This document shows positions 40,655-50,639 of a stretch of DNA of 64,000 nucleotides, in pieces. Below the pieces are notes generated by a model. That model searched no databases. It was not told the origin of the DNA and saw only the letters and a program-made list of their open reading frames with translations. The DNA comes from Symbiodinium natans. Lineage: Eukaryota; Sar; Dinophyceae; Suessiales; Symbiodiniaceae. Numbering within the stretch: the stretch's first letter is position 1; every line of letters starts with the position of its first letter. The DNA lies in the NCBI GenBank assembly GCA_905221605.1, contig CAJNDS010000990.1:313501-377500 (forward strand). Direction: 5' to 3'. The translations under genes and the position numbers were made by a program.

Positions 40655-40810
40655 CCCAGCGCCCGCCACGGCCCCGCAGCCAAGATCATGCGACGGGGAG
40701 ATGACTGCAAGCAGTGGCTTTGGGGCTTGGGGCTTGGGGCTTGGGGCTTCGGGCTTAGGGCTTAGGGCTTAGGGTTAGGACGACTGCAAGCAGTGGCTTT
40801 GCTTCGGGTT
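40655..40810 (-). CDS. Possible module remnant with local duplication
   Basis: On the minus strand 40655-40722 reads HCLQSSPRRMILAAG and then PWRALG, which lines up residue for residue with GCVVSTTERFDCHAG...WEALG of the 18.8 kb exon, with H-C for G-C, M-I-L for F-D-C and A-A-G. The sequence GACTGCAAGCAGTGGCTTT stands at 40706 and again at 40785, separated by CTTGGGG units, so part of the segment was duplicated. Confidence 0.35.
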
Positions 40811-41590
40811 GCGGAGACGGGAACCGGCTTGAGGGCTGAGGGTTTATGTCGGGTTCATGAGTGTTGTGTATGAGGCCTCAGCCCTAAACCCTCAACCCTA
40901 AATCCTAAACCCTAAACCCTAAACCCACTCCTTCCACGGGTACATGGTGCCCCTTCGCGTCCGAGGCCTCCGCATTGTAGGCCTAAACCCTACACCTGAC
41001 ACCCCACATGTGTGACCCTTTGCACTCCACAAGGGGCCATAGCTCGTATGAATTTACAGTTCGGCCCTAGTGAATCGATACTGGGGTCGAGAAGAAGCTA
41101 AATCAGGATGTTGAAAGATCATCCACATGCCGAAAACAAGGAAAGCTTGCAAGTGTTGGGGTTTGGGATGAAGCGGTTTACGGCGTAAATGCCGCAGCGC
41201 TAACGAAAAGCAAACCCGCGTCCTCCATGACCGCCACCATAAATCTCCTAAACTCCAGGGTTTGGGATTTAGGGTTTAGGGTTCAGCCACTAAACTACCA
41301 ACCAAGTGCCAGACCCCGAAACCTCTAAGACCCACGTACAGCCAAGAACATCCCAATCCAACTCAAAATCCCCAAGACCCGGCGCGATTCAAGGTTCAGC
41401 GATTCAGGGTTCAGGGATTTAAAATTTCGGGTTTAGGGTTTGGGGCTCAGAAACCCTAAACCCTGAACCCTACACCGTAAACCCTGAACCCTAAACCCTA
41501 AAACCTAAAACCTGAACCCTAAACCCTAAACCCTAAACCCTAAACCCTAAAACCCTAAACCCTAAACCCTAGACCCTAAAAGGTAGCTCT
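40811..41590. other. Spacer
   Basis: CCCTAAA 40880-40925 and 41455-41580. At 40935-40985 (minus) EASDAKGHHV recalls W-S-D-A-K-K without Cys. 41000-41400 is unique and unassigned. Confidence 0.45.
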
Positions 41591-41659
41591 GCCTTGGTCC
41601 CGCGGCGGGGAGGGCGCCGAAGATGCAGCGGGGCTGCCAGAAGCAGCGGCCACGGTCAC

Positions 41660-42100
41660 CCCCGGACCCTGGAAGTTTTAGGGTCTGGGGTTTAGGGTCG
41701 GGTTTAGGGTTTAGGGTTTAGGGTTTGGGGTTTGGGGTTTGGGGTTTGGGGTTTGGGGGCTTAGGGATAAGGGTTTAGGGTTTAGGGTCTCGGGTTTTGG
41801 GTTTTAGGTGTAGGGGGTGGGCAGGAGGGTTTCTTTATGGGGCTTTTAGGGTTTTAGGGTTCCGGGGTTCTAGGGTTGTTGGGATGCTAAGGTTTTAGGG
41901 TTTGAGGGTTTAAGGGCTTTAGGGCTGTGAGAGGGCTTTCACTCAGGGTCTTGCGGGGTTCCCGGATTTCAGGGCTTTAGGGCTGGGGGGGTTTTCAGGG
42001 GATTTGACGATGTACGGGTCTTGGCGTCTCGGTTTAGGGCAGTTTGAGACGTTTTGAATCTTAGGGTTTAGGGTTTGAGGGTTCTGGATGAAGTGAAGGG
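41660..42100. repeat. TTTAGGG and TTTTAGGG variants
   Basis: TTTAGGG then TTTGGGG units at 41700-41760, looser TTTTAGGG-like words to 42080. The island 41585-41655 to its left lies between CCCTAAA and TTTAGGG like the exons but gives no clear module. Confidence 0.75.
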
Positions 42101-42229
42101 GTTAGGGTACAAGGCTTGAGGGCTGGGAAGGGGGAAGTTGCGGCTTGTATAGGGGAGGGTTTAGAGTCGGCCTGAAGCGTTGAGGGTCTGAGGGTTTCAG
42201 GGCTTCAGGGCTTGAGCGATGTAGGGATT

Positions 42230-42523
42230 TCAGGCTTCTGGAGATTCTGTATAAAAAAAAACTTTGGGGCGAAATAGAGCTTCCACGTTGCCAGACACCC
42301 AGCTGCCGGCCTTCTTTTGAACAACACCGAACCCGAGACCTTGTCCCCCCTGAAAACCCGGATCCCCAAATTGCCATCCGGCGACATCCAGGTCGAGGTC
42401 CGGCATCGGCCCGCGATGCCAACAAAGGTGGATAGAACCCTTCTTCGGGTTCGGGTTGGGGGGGGGTCCCGTCTCGTGGACCCTCAGATCAACTTTTGGG
42501 TCAAGAAGCCCATGGAATGCCAT
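42230..42523 (-). other. Open frame with faint module register
   Basis: 98 codons open on the minus strand. SIHLCWHRGP, LDLDVAGWQF and VVQKKAGSWVSG follow in order, recalling C-C, D-C-x-A-G and K-K-x-W. Only K-K, one C-W and A-G match. Possibly a decayed, intron-free module pair; chance is not excluded. Confidence 0.28.
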
Positions 42524-43059
42524 AAACGAAGGGCGGATTGGGCCGTGGGTGGCAGTTGGCTTGTAGGCACTTTAGGCCCTGAAACCTAAATCTTTCCTAA
42601 TCCTGTGTCCGTGTCATAGCTGTGCCAAGCGATTGCTGAAATGGAAGCGGAGCAGCGCGGCTTAGGTCTCAAAACTCTGAGGCTCGAAACCTCAGAAGCC
42701 CTCGATCCCCAAAGCCGTGCAGCCCTAAAGCCCTCTACAGCTCACTGTACAACCGTAAACCCTAACATGCTGAAGCCTGAAACCCCTGCAGCTCGCCCTA
42801 ATGCCCCAAACCTTAGACTCCTCTAAACCCTAAAGCCCACAGCCCTGCAGCTCCACAACCCTACAGCCCTGAACCCTAGCCGTCCCTGCAACGGCCCTGC
42901 AACTTAACTCAAGTCCCTCAAAAGCAGCCCCAAACCCTAAACCCCAGACCCTAAAAACCCACACACATGCACACGTGTATCTATGTAAGTAAGAATAGTG
43001 TGCAGTCAAGACGTCACTGCCGGCAACGGCACCTGATCAGCCAAAAACCCATCGCACCG

Positions 43060-43345
43060 ATGCTAAAGATTCACAATCAAAATAATCTGAACACCTTCAT
43101 TTTACAATATTGTATCAGATTGAGTTTACTATACTATTTGATTAGTCTAGTATTGTAGTAATATGGCAGTGTTTTTGTATTGTGAGAGTAATATAGTGTA
43201 TGGTAGATTGCTATGTTAATATATTCACTACTCTACATATTCAAAATTATATAGTATTTCATTCATATACATGTACATGTTGTTAAAATATATGGTTATA
43301 TTATTCGATGATTGTAAGACCCTACTACTATATTTTCTATTCTCT
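43060..43345. other. AT-rich island
   Basis: Nearly 290 bases of strongly AT-rich DNA (ATATTG, TAATATAG and similar) in an otherwise GC-balanced window, beginning shortly after a CACACATGCACACG microsatellite at 42960. No open frame or RNA gene recognised. On its right (43385-43475, plus) EECCCTGNVDDV and SFWAQGF weakly recall C-C and N-W-x-x-G-W. Confidence 0.6.
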
Positions 43346-43729
43346 ATACGATTATACCCCAAAAACAGGACCACCCTCTTTTCTCATTCACTCTGCGAGG
43401 AGTGCTGCTGCACAGGCAACGTTGACGATGTCCTGAGGCGGGGCAGATCCTTTTGGGCACAAGGGTTTAGGGTTTAGGGTTTAGGGTTTAGGGTTTAGGG
43501 TTTAGGATTTAGGGTTTTCGGGTTTCGGTTTTAGTGCTTCGGGCTTCGGGTTTAAAATGCGGATGTAAGACCTTGCAGCTGGATGCTTGACTCTTCCTGG
43601 TCTAAGTCCGAGACGGAAGCCTTGAACCTTTTAAACCTAACACCCTAGAACCACCCTAAGCATACTCTTCCAACCCAAACGTAAACCCTCAGCCCTGAGC
43701 CCTATACCCCAAACCGTAAACCCGAAACC

Positions 43730-44030
43730 CTTAAACCCTTAAACCCTTACACCCTTAAACCCTTAAACCCTTAAACCCTTAAACCCTTAAACCCTTAAAC
43801 CAACCCTAAACCCTAAACCCCTAAACCCCTAAACCCTTAAACCCTAAACCCTAACCCTTAAAACCCTAAACCCTAAACTCTTGAAACCTAAATCTTGAAC
43901 CCTTGAACCGTTAAGCCCTAAAACCTAAACCCTTGAACCCTTAAACCCTAAACCCTTGAAGCCTAAACCCTTAAACCCTTAAACCCTTAAACCCTTAAAC
44001 CCTTGAACCCTTGAACCCTTGAACCCTTAA
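43730..44030. repeat. AAACCCTT octamer array
   Basis: About 35 CCCTTAAA/CCCTTGAA units with some CCCTAAA in the middle (43810-43870). A local expansion of a telomere-like variant. Confidence 0.9.
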
Positions 44031-44034
44031 GTCG

Positions 44035-44100
44035 CTGGACGAGGGCCTCGACAGAGCAGCCGCGCGAGAGGTCCATGTAGGGAGCCCGTAGACCTTGCCT
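44035..44100 (-). CDS. Possible module exon, RGCSVEAL
   Basis: Between the CCCTTAAA array and a TTTAGGG array the minus strand reads APYMDLSRGCSVEALVQ. Five residues then G-C fit, and the P-Y before them stands at C-C. No D-C follows. The flanks match those of strong copies; the peptide evidence alone is thin. Confidence 0.35.
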
Positions 44101-45160
44101 TTGTAGGGTTTAGGGTTGAGGGTTTAGGGTTTAGGGTTTTGGGTTTTGGGTTTAGGGTAAGGGTTTAGGGTTTAGGGCTTAGGGTTTAGGGTTTAGGGGT
44201 TAGGGGTTTAGGGTTTAGGGTGAACATTGTAAAAAGCCCAATGCCAAAAGATCCTTGAAGTCCCAAAGCCGAATCGCCCTAAACCCCTTCAATTGTGGGC
44301 CTCCATTTAGAGGCGTAAATGTTTAGCGCTTGGGGTCTGGGGTTTGGGGTTTAGGGTTAGGGCTTAGGGTTCAGGGTTTAGGATTAGGGTTTAGGGTTTA
44401 GGGTCAGGGCTCAGAAGGCTTTGGGCCTTTAGGCGTTTTGAGGGTACTTAGGGTTTGGGGGTTTGGAGACGGCCGCATGAACTTGCAACCCTCGACGCCC
44501 AATCAAGCCTCTGGACTGCGAAATCCCTAGGCCGAAGTGGACGTGCAAAGTCTACAGGTGTTGGGGTTTAGGGTTTAGGGTTTAGGGTTTCCAAGGCCTA
44601 GTCTCTTAAGAAGTTTTGATGACATTTCGGAAACCGGCGGGCAAGTCGATTGCAAGTCGATGTTGGACATGGCTCTTGGACCCTAAACCCTAAACCCTAA
44701 ACCCTAAACCCCAAACCCTAAACCCCAAACCCTAAACCCTGAACCCTAAACCCTAAACCCTATTCAAAGACGGCCTTAAGAGCTTTCAGGGTGCCTCACC
44801 ACCAAAACCCTCAAACCCCTCCAAACCCCTCAACCCTAAAACCCTAAAACCCTAAAACCCTAAAACCCAAAAGCCCAAAAGCCCGAAAACCCTAAAACCC
44901 TCAAACCCTACCGTGCTTTAGCTCTAGGGTTCTTAAGGGAGGGAGGTTCAAGGGGGGGCATCTAACCCCAAGGCTCCCTAAGCTTCCCCAAGGATCCCTA
45001 GGTACCTACCCCCCTTGAAGCCCCCCGCTAAACCCTAAACCCTAAACCCTAAACCCTAAACCCTAAACCCTAAACCCTAAACCCCATACCCTAAACCCTA
45101 AACCCTCAACCCCTCCCTCAAGAACCCTATTACTCACGGCAAGAGGGTGTCAGGCCCAGG
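44101..45160. repeat. Telomere-like tracts
   Basis: TTTAGGG 44105-44220, 44340-44405, 44565-44590; CCCTAAA 44680-44762, 44825-44910 (as CCCTAAAA), 45030-45110. On the plus strand KPLDCEIPRPKW (44515) and GGQVDCKSMLD (44620) contain D-C followed by partial matches; both weak. Confidence 0.75.
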
Positions 45161-45231
45161 GGCACCAACGGGCCGACGGCCTGCGCGCCCCCGAGGCGTT
45201 CCACGAGCTTATAGGCGATGTTGCCTGCTGT

Positions 45232-45655
45232 TCAGGGTTTAGTGTTCAGGGTTTAGGGTTTAGGGTTAAGGGTGTATAGGGTTTAGGGTTCGGGGTTCAG
45301 GGTTTAGGCTTTATAGGGTTTATAGGGTTTGTCGGGTGTATAGGGTTTAGGGTTTCTACGGTTTATACGGTTTATAGGGTTTGTAGGGTTTGTAGGGTTT
45401 ATAGGGCTTGTAGGGTTTATAGGGTTTATCGGGTTTATGGGGTTTATGGGGTTTGTAGGATTGTAGGGTTTATAGGGTTTAGGGTTTATAGGGTTTATAG
45501 GGTTTATAGGGTCTACGGGGTCTACAGGGTTTATAGGGTTTATGGCATTTATAGGGTTTACAGAGGGCTTATGGGGTTCATAGGGTTCATGGGGTTTATG
45601 GGGTTTATGGGGTTTACAGGGTTTACCGGGTTTTTCAGGGCTTGTAAGGTTTAGA
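45232..45655. repeat. TTTATAGGG nonamer array
   Basis: About 40 irregular units (TTTATAGGG, TTTGTAGGG, TTTATGGGG). In one minus-strand frame it gives a 133-codon Asn-Pro-Ile repeat, which I regard as an artefact of the array. Confidence 0.9.
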
Positions 45656-46400
45656 TCCACTGAAGGAAGAAGCCGCCGAAGGGCTTTTGAAAGGCGAGGG
45701 TGCACAAAACTTTTGGGACCCGAAGCCTGTAAGTGAAGCCTAAACTCTAATCCCTACATCCTAAACCCAACCCTAAGCCCTTAAGGGCTTGAGGGCTGTA
45801 TAGAATGGATTTGGAGTTTGGGCCCGGAGATGTTGGTCACTAATTCGCCAAAGAAACTGCCGCGAGCCCTTGACGGCTCGGGTTTTAGGCTTCTGGCAAG
45901 CTCTCTGTTGCTAAAGGTTGCTGCGTTCATTTCCCTGCGTCTGTGCCGGTAAGGAATTCAGTACTGTCCAAGGGCTTGGTACTGGGTTCCAACATCGGCC
46001 CGACCCAACGCTTTAGATGGTTGAGTTCTCTCTTGACGGGACCCTGAAAATTTCAACCCGGTGGCGTTCTGTCGTTCAGACGCTTGCCAGGTGTGGGTAC
46101 CCGGTTAGGGCTCGTAACGGCTTCGAGGTATTGGGCCTTGCTTAGGGTTCAGGAGCAAGGGCTTTCAACCCTATCAGCTAGGGGTCGGCAGTCGGAATAC
46201 TTAGAAATGTTATTCGGTTAGGGTCTAGAATATCCCCCAAAACCCTGTTCTAACTGTTAAGGCCCTATATTAGGCCCTGTGGGCCCTGAATGACCCTGAG
46301 CACTACACATTTCGGAGCTGCTGCCTGCATCTAAGTCCGGAAACACCAGCACATTGCCTCCACACAATGGGGAGAGGGGATTGTATCGGCAAGGCTTCGT
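45656..46400. other. Unique spacer
   Basis: No telomere-like repeats between 45790 and 46400 except fragments. An imperfect GGAATACTTAGAAATGTTATTC palindrome lies at 46193. On the plus strand at 46305 RSCCLHLSP, then PAHC, weakly follow the C-C and P-x-x-C order. Confidence 0.4.
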
Positions 46401-46409
46401 AAGGTTTCC

Positions 46410-46690
46410 TAAACCCTAAACCCTAAACCCTAAACCCTACCCCCTAAACCCTAAACCCCAAACCCGAACCCTAGACCCCTGAACCCTAGACCGTCGCTTA
46501 GGGCCTTTTAGGCTTTTGGGCTTCAGGGCTTAGGGATTGGTAGCTGTTCAGCTAATCTAAGAAATACTCAACATACCCCTTTGGGCATGCCCCTTTAAAA
46601 GAAATCTAGGGGTTTCGGGTTTAGGGTTTAGGGTTTAGGGTTTAGGGTTTAGGGCTTGCTGTGATAGGGTGAAGATTAGGTTTCGGAACA
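46410..46690. repeat. CCCTAAA then TTTAGGG tracts
   Basis: CCCTAAA 46410-46480 and TTTAGGG 46618-46655, with a unique centre. Confidence 0.85.
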
Positions 46691-46859
46691 AGCTCGAAAG
46701 CTTCGTGAGGTGCTGAAGAGCAGCTTTGGCCCGATTGTGGAGGGCCATCTAACACTTTTCTCCCACCCCACGTCCAAGGCGGCAAAGCCACCCAAACCTA
46801 TTCCTTTTAGGGTTTAGGCCTAAACTCAGACAACAGTCCACTTTTCAAAACTTATTCAG

Positions 46860-47240
46860 TTTCATGATGCTGGTTGAATACGAGAGTCAAGGGTGCCAGC
46901 AAGGTCTCGGCCTCGGCCGAGTCAGGAGGCGTCAGGCAAACCAGGCTGGCGGGCGGGCCCGGGCTCAGGGGCCCCTCCAGGCCAGGCCGGCACAGCCAGG
47001 CAGGCCAGGAGGGGGGCCAGCGGGGCCAGGGCTCAGGGAAGTCAGGGGACCCAGAACCAGGAAGCAAAAACTGTTTTTTGAGCACCCGCCCTGCCTGGCC
47101 TGAGGTTGCGGTGAGGGGTCCGGGTTCTCCTGGCCTGGGGGCCCGGAAAAGGGCAGCCACACGCTGAGGAGAACGTGCCGCTACCGACCCCCATGCTGTG
47201 GGAGGTGGGCGAGCGACCTGGGTCGGCTTTCGCCATCGCC
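46860..47240. other. GC-rich CCAGGC-repeat island
   Basis: Many CAGGCCAGG/GGCCAGGC words and overlapping open frames on both strands. Composition differs from all other segments. The frames are low-complexity and unassigned; the segment ends near CGCCATCGCCGGCC. Confidence 0.45.
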
Positions 47241-47399
47241 GGCCTAGGCCCTGAGTTTAGGGTTTGGTTTTAGGGGTAGGGTAAAATCCTTCCTTACATT
47301 CTCCTTCGATAGGTCAAGGGGCATGGGTTTGGGGGATGTTGAATTCTCTTCAAGGCTGAAAGGCAGCCTTCGATCCCTAAACCTCAGCCCGTTGCATTA

Positions 47400-47575
47400 C
47401 CTTGAACCCTTTAAACCCTTTAAACCCTTTAAACCCTTTTTAAACCCTTTAAACCCTTTTAAACCCTTTAAACCCTTCAAACCCTTTAAACCCTTTAAAC
47501 TAAACCTTTAAAACCCTTAAAACCCTTTTAGACCCTTTTCAACCCTTTCAACCCTTTAAACCCTTTACCGGCTGC
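47400..47575. repeat. AAACCCTTT nonamer array
   Basis: About 18 units, giving a spurious Phe-Lys-Pro peptide on the plus strand. Immediately right, GCCLLAPWGG on the plus strand weakly resembles C-C-x5-G. Confidence 0.9.
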
Positions 47576-47770
47576 TGCCTGCTGGCGCCCTGGGGGGGTT
47601 CTGAGGGCAGCCCCAATCCCTAAACCCGAAACCCTAACACCCCCACTTCTCACAACTTCAACAAATGAAGCCTATAAGCTGACATGGCCTCCACCACTCA
47701 ACTTCAACATCTACACTGTAGATTCTACAGCTAGTGGCCATGACAAGCTTGATCTAAGAGCTTACGAAGC

Positions 47771-47965
47771 CTAAACCCTGGTAAGGTTTAGGAGCTGTGT
47801 GACAACGGCATGTCGGACGAAGCGCGGGGAACAACAAAAAGGAGACCCCAGCAGAGCGAAAAGTTCAGCCAAGGGGCACTCCCCTGCCACTGGAGACTCG
47901 GGTGCCTTCTTCTGGCCGATGCTCCTTGGCAGCCGGATCGATACTTTCGGGCTGCAGGCATACAC
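47771..47965 (-). other. Open frame with FCC and QKKA
   Basis: 64 codons open on the minus strand. SIGQKKAPESPVAGECP holds K-K in register with a displaced C, and LLGSPFCCSPRFVRHAVV holds F-C-C plus five residues, or P-F-x-C. It is repeat-free DNA. Plausible eroded module without introns. Confidence 0.33.
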
Positions 47966-49050
47966 CCTAGAGTGGCCCGAATAAAGTCAGAAACCGCCCG
48001 TAGCAAAGCTTAGGTTGAGGACGTTAACTCCTTTCCCCGAACCGCCAACGAAACTCCCCAGGAAGAGAAACGCACCTAGTGGAAACGTGTACTTCGAATT
48101 AAGGGCATTTGGGTTGAGGATCTGTGTAGCTGTTGATAGATACAGCCTATACCACAAGTATCTCTTACGCCCCCCGCCCCCCTCCCAACCCTAAACCCTC
48201 AAGTAAGCTGGAAGCCCTTAGAGCCTAGGGTTTGCGGTTTGGGGTCTAGGTCGTGAAGCCCCAAACCCTGAACACCCGCGGGAGGGAACTCCATTTTAGG
48301 GTTTAGGGTTTAGCGTTCAGGGTTTAGGGTTAGGGTTCGGCCTCCCCCTACAAACCCTCAATGCCTAAAGCCCGTGATCCCCAAATCACGCTGAAAAAGC
48401 TTCATGAAACAACGCTCCACAAACTACCTGAACCCCCAAACCCTCCCGGCTACTGCTTTGTCCGCGAGTTGGTCACAACCAGCACTTCGTTTGTTGACGC
48501 TGAGAGTGGAACGCTTCAGGGTTTAGAATATCCTAAACCCTAAACCCTAAACCCTAAACCCTATAGGTTTATAGGGTTCCGGGCAGGAAGCCACTCTCAG
48601 GCCTTGAATTGCGGACACGTAAACATTTCGTTGAAACGCGAAGCCCCCGACGAGATTCCTCCGACACACTTTTGGAGGGCCTCTGTGCATTAGGGTTTAG
48701 GGTTTAGGGTTTAGGGTTCAGGGTTTACGCTTTAGGGTTTAGGGTTTAGGGTTTAGGGTTTAGGGTTTAGGGTTCCGGGTTGAGGGTTCAGGGTTCAGGG
48801 TTTAGGGTTTAGGTATTAGTCCCAGGAAATTTTCGTCAGAGGCCGACATCAACTCGAGTCGATTCATGCTTCACGGGCTTCATCCGCCATCAACCGAATC
48901 CTAGAAGCAAGACTTCAACCCTGAACAATGCGGTTTAGGGTTTAGGGTTTAGGGTTTAGGTTTAGGGTTTAGGGTTCCAACGAGAACCCCTAAACCTAAA
49001 CCTGAACTCCCTAAAGCACCCCCAAAACCAACACCTGCAGCCCACCAGGC
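47966..49050. repeat. Telomere-like tracts and short unique parts
   Basis: TTTAGGG 48295-48330, CCCTAAA 48535-48565, TTTAGGG 48690-48810, 48930-48975. On the plus strand 48445-48525 YCFVRELVTTSTSFVD follows the TT-then-F order of the DC half without D-C. The rest is unassigned. Confidence 0.6.
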
Positions 49051-49099
49051 CCCTCAACGGTCCTTGCTCAACCTTCAATCTGTCAGGGCTCTCTCTGTT

Positions 49100-49450
49100 T
49101 CGGGTTTACGGGTTAGAGCAATACCGGCCCTTTGTACTGGAGCGAACCGGACAGGGGCCATAGCTTAGAGAACCGGGAGAACCGAAATGCAGAAACTGAG
49201 CTCTGAAATTGGGAAAGCAAATCCTGCGCAAGATGCCTTGCTGATGGACGGAAACACGGCCGCTTCCACTTGAATGCAGTACGCAGCGAGGGTAGTGTCG
49301 AAAAAGGTGGCCCTCTCCAAAAAATTCAATGCCAAGCTCACCCTGCCGACGAAGTTCAGCCTTTTGACCGGAACATCGGAAAGGACCAACGGGACCCTGA
49401 AGCCTACACGGACTCGTTGCACGTTGGGCCTCCTCTTAAGGGGGGGGCGG
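49100..49450 (-). other. Repeat-free segment with CAGFAF
   Basis: 49165-49422 is open for 85 codons on the minus strand and contains AAYCIQVEA and SCAGFAFPISE, which recall x-C-C and D-C-x-A-G-F. Too few key residues to call a module exon with confidence. Confidence 0.3.
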
Positions 49451-49629
49451 TTTGATACAGACTCCGAGAAATTTTAACGGTAAGTATATGTGTAAAAATA
49501 TACATACACATTATTTATGCATGAGGGGAGCCGAATCTCCAACAGCGTCTTGGGGAAGTAGTCCCCACAATACTGCCGCACTCCACCCAGGCCCAAACCC
49601 GAACCACCCGAAGAAAACCCGAGGAAAGC

Positions 49630-49850
49630 CTACCGCACCCTGAACCCCAAACCCCACACCCCAAACCCCAAACCCTAAACCCCAAACCCTGAACCCTAAA
49701 CCCTAAACCCCAAACCCCGAACCCTGAACCCTAAACCCTAAACCCTAAACCCTAAACCCTAAACCCTAAACCCTAAACCCTAAACCCTAAACCCTAAACC
49801 CTAAACCCTAAACCCTAAACCCGAACCCTAAACCCTCAACCCTAAACCTG
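49630..49850. repeat. CCCTAAA array
   Basis: About 28 units, variants on the left and more than 12 perfect units on the right (49730-49820). Confidence 0.95.
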
Positions 49851-49855
49851 GGATC

Positions 49856-49950
49856 CTTCTTCTCGAGTCATGAGACTTAGGGTCCATGCAGTCCACAGTG
49901 GAGGCATTCTGGGCGGTCCGCAGGCTCCCACCACCGGCGACGGAACCTCC
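49856..49950 (-). CDS. Possible module exon, STVDC
   Basis: Framed by CCCTAAA (left) and TTTAGGG (right from 49979), the minus strand reads RTAQNASTVDCMDPKSHDS. S-T-V-D-C fits the spacer-plus-F-D-C step, but A-G and N-W are missing. Confidence 0.38.
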
Positions 49951-49978
49951 CAAGCCCTTCAGACTTCAGGCCTTCAGT

Positions 49979-50300
49979 AGGGTTTAGGGTTGAGGGTTTA
50001 GGGTTTCGGGTTTCGGGTTTAGGGTTTAGGGTTTAGGGTTTAGGGTTCCCCTAGTTTCGGGTTTAGGGTTTAGGGTTCAGGGTTTAGGGTTTAGCCTTTA
50101 GGAGGGTTCTGCACCAGAGCAAACCCCAAATTGAAATAATGTAGTAGTATTTCAAGTATATTGATATATGGGGATAAAACAAATATCTGTCTGTATATCT
50201 TTATACATATATATATATATGTTGTGTATAAAACTCTACTGCGGGCTCTAAACCCTAAACCCTAAACTCTAAACCCTAAACCCTAAACCCCCAAGGCCGC
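49979..50300. repeat. TTTAGGG tract, AT-rich island, CCCTAAA tract
   Basis: TTTAGGG 49980-50050 and 50060-50100; an AT-rich stretch with a TA run at 50128-50235; CCCTAAA 50248-50292. Confidence 0.85.
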
Positions 50301-50620
50301 CGCGTTTTGGTGGCATGCCTGCTGCCCCATCCAGGGAGAGGTTGCTAGGCGTGCGGCGGGTGGCCACGAAAGCGGTGTCCGCTTGGGGGTTGTGGATGTG
50401 TTCTGTTCAGCCTGTGACTTGCGTCATATACACCTGGTCTCTAGAAAAGGAAGGGCCATAAAGCTCTATGTAGATCCAAAAGCCAACTTCGGGATTACCT
50501 GCAGAGCAAGCACAAAAAAGGTCTGGAATGTCTTCGGCCTGAAGTTCTTCCGGCTTGCTGTGGCCGTATGTCTAAGTTTTGAGGGCCGAGAGGCTTGGGG
50601 GTTAAACCCCAAACCCCAAC
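50300..50620 (+). CDS. Plus-strand open frame with repeated module-like register
   Basis: About 105 codons are open from 50295 without a needed ATG. In order: FWWHACCPIQGE, DVFCSACDLR, YVDPKANFGITC, STKKVWNVFGLKF and AVCLSFEGREAW. A-C-C, N-F and K-K-x-W sit at distances near those of the module, suggesting three intron-free but diverged repeats. Only K-K-V-W and A-C-C are literal matches. This strand is opposite to the strong copies. Confidence 0.38.
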
Positions 50621-50639
50621 CCCCAAACCCCAAACCCCA

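Noticed and set aside
45304-45705. 133-codon Asn/Pro/Ile repeat protein on the minus strand
   Set aside because: It is the translation of the TTTATAGGG array; unit length divisible by three keeps the frame open.
46852-47240. Overlapping Gly/Ala/Pro-rich frames on both strands
   Set aside because: GC-rich CAGGCC words keep several frames open at once; no domain is recognisable.
47400-47515. Phe-Lys-Pro repeat peptide on the plus strand
   Set aside because: Translation of the AAACCCTTT array only.
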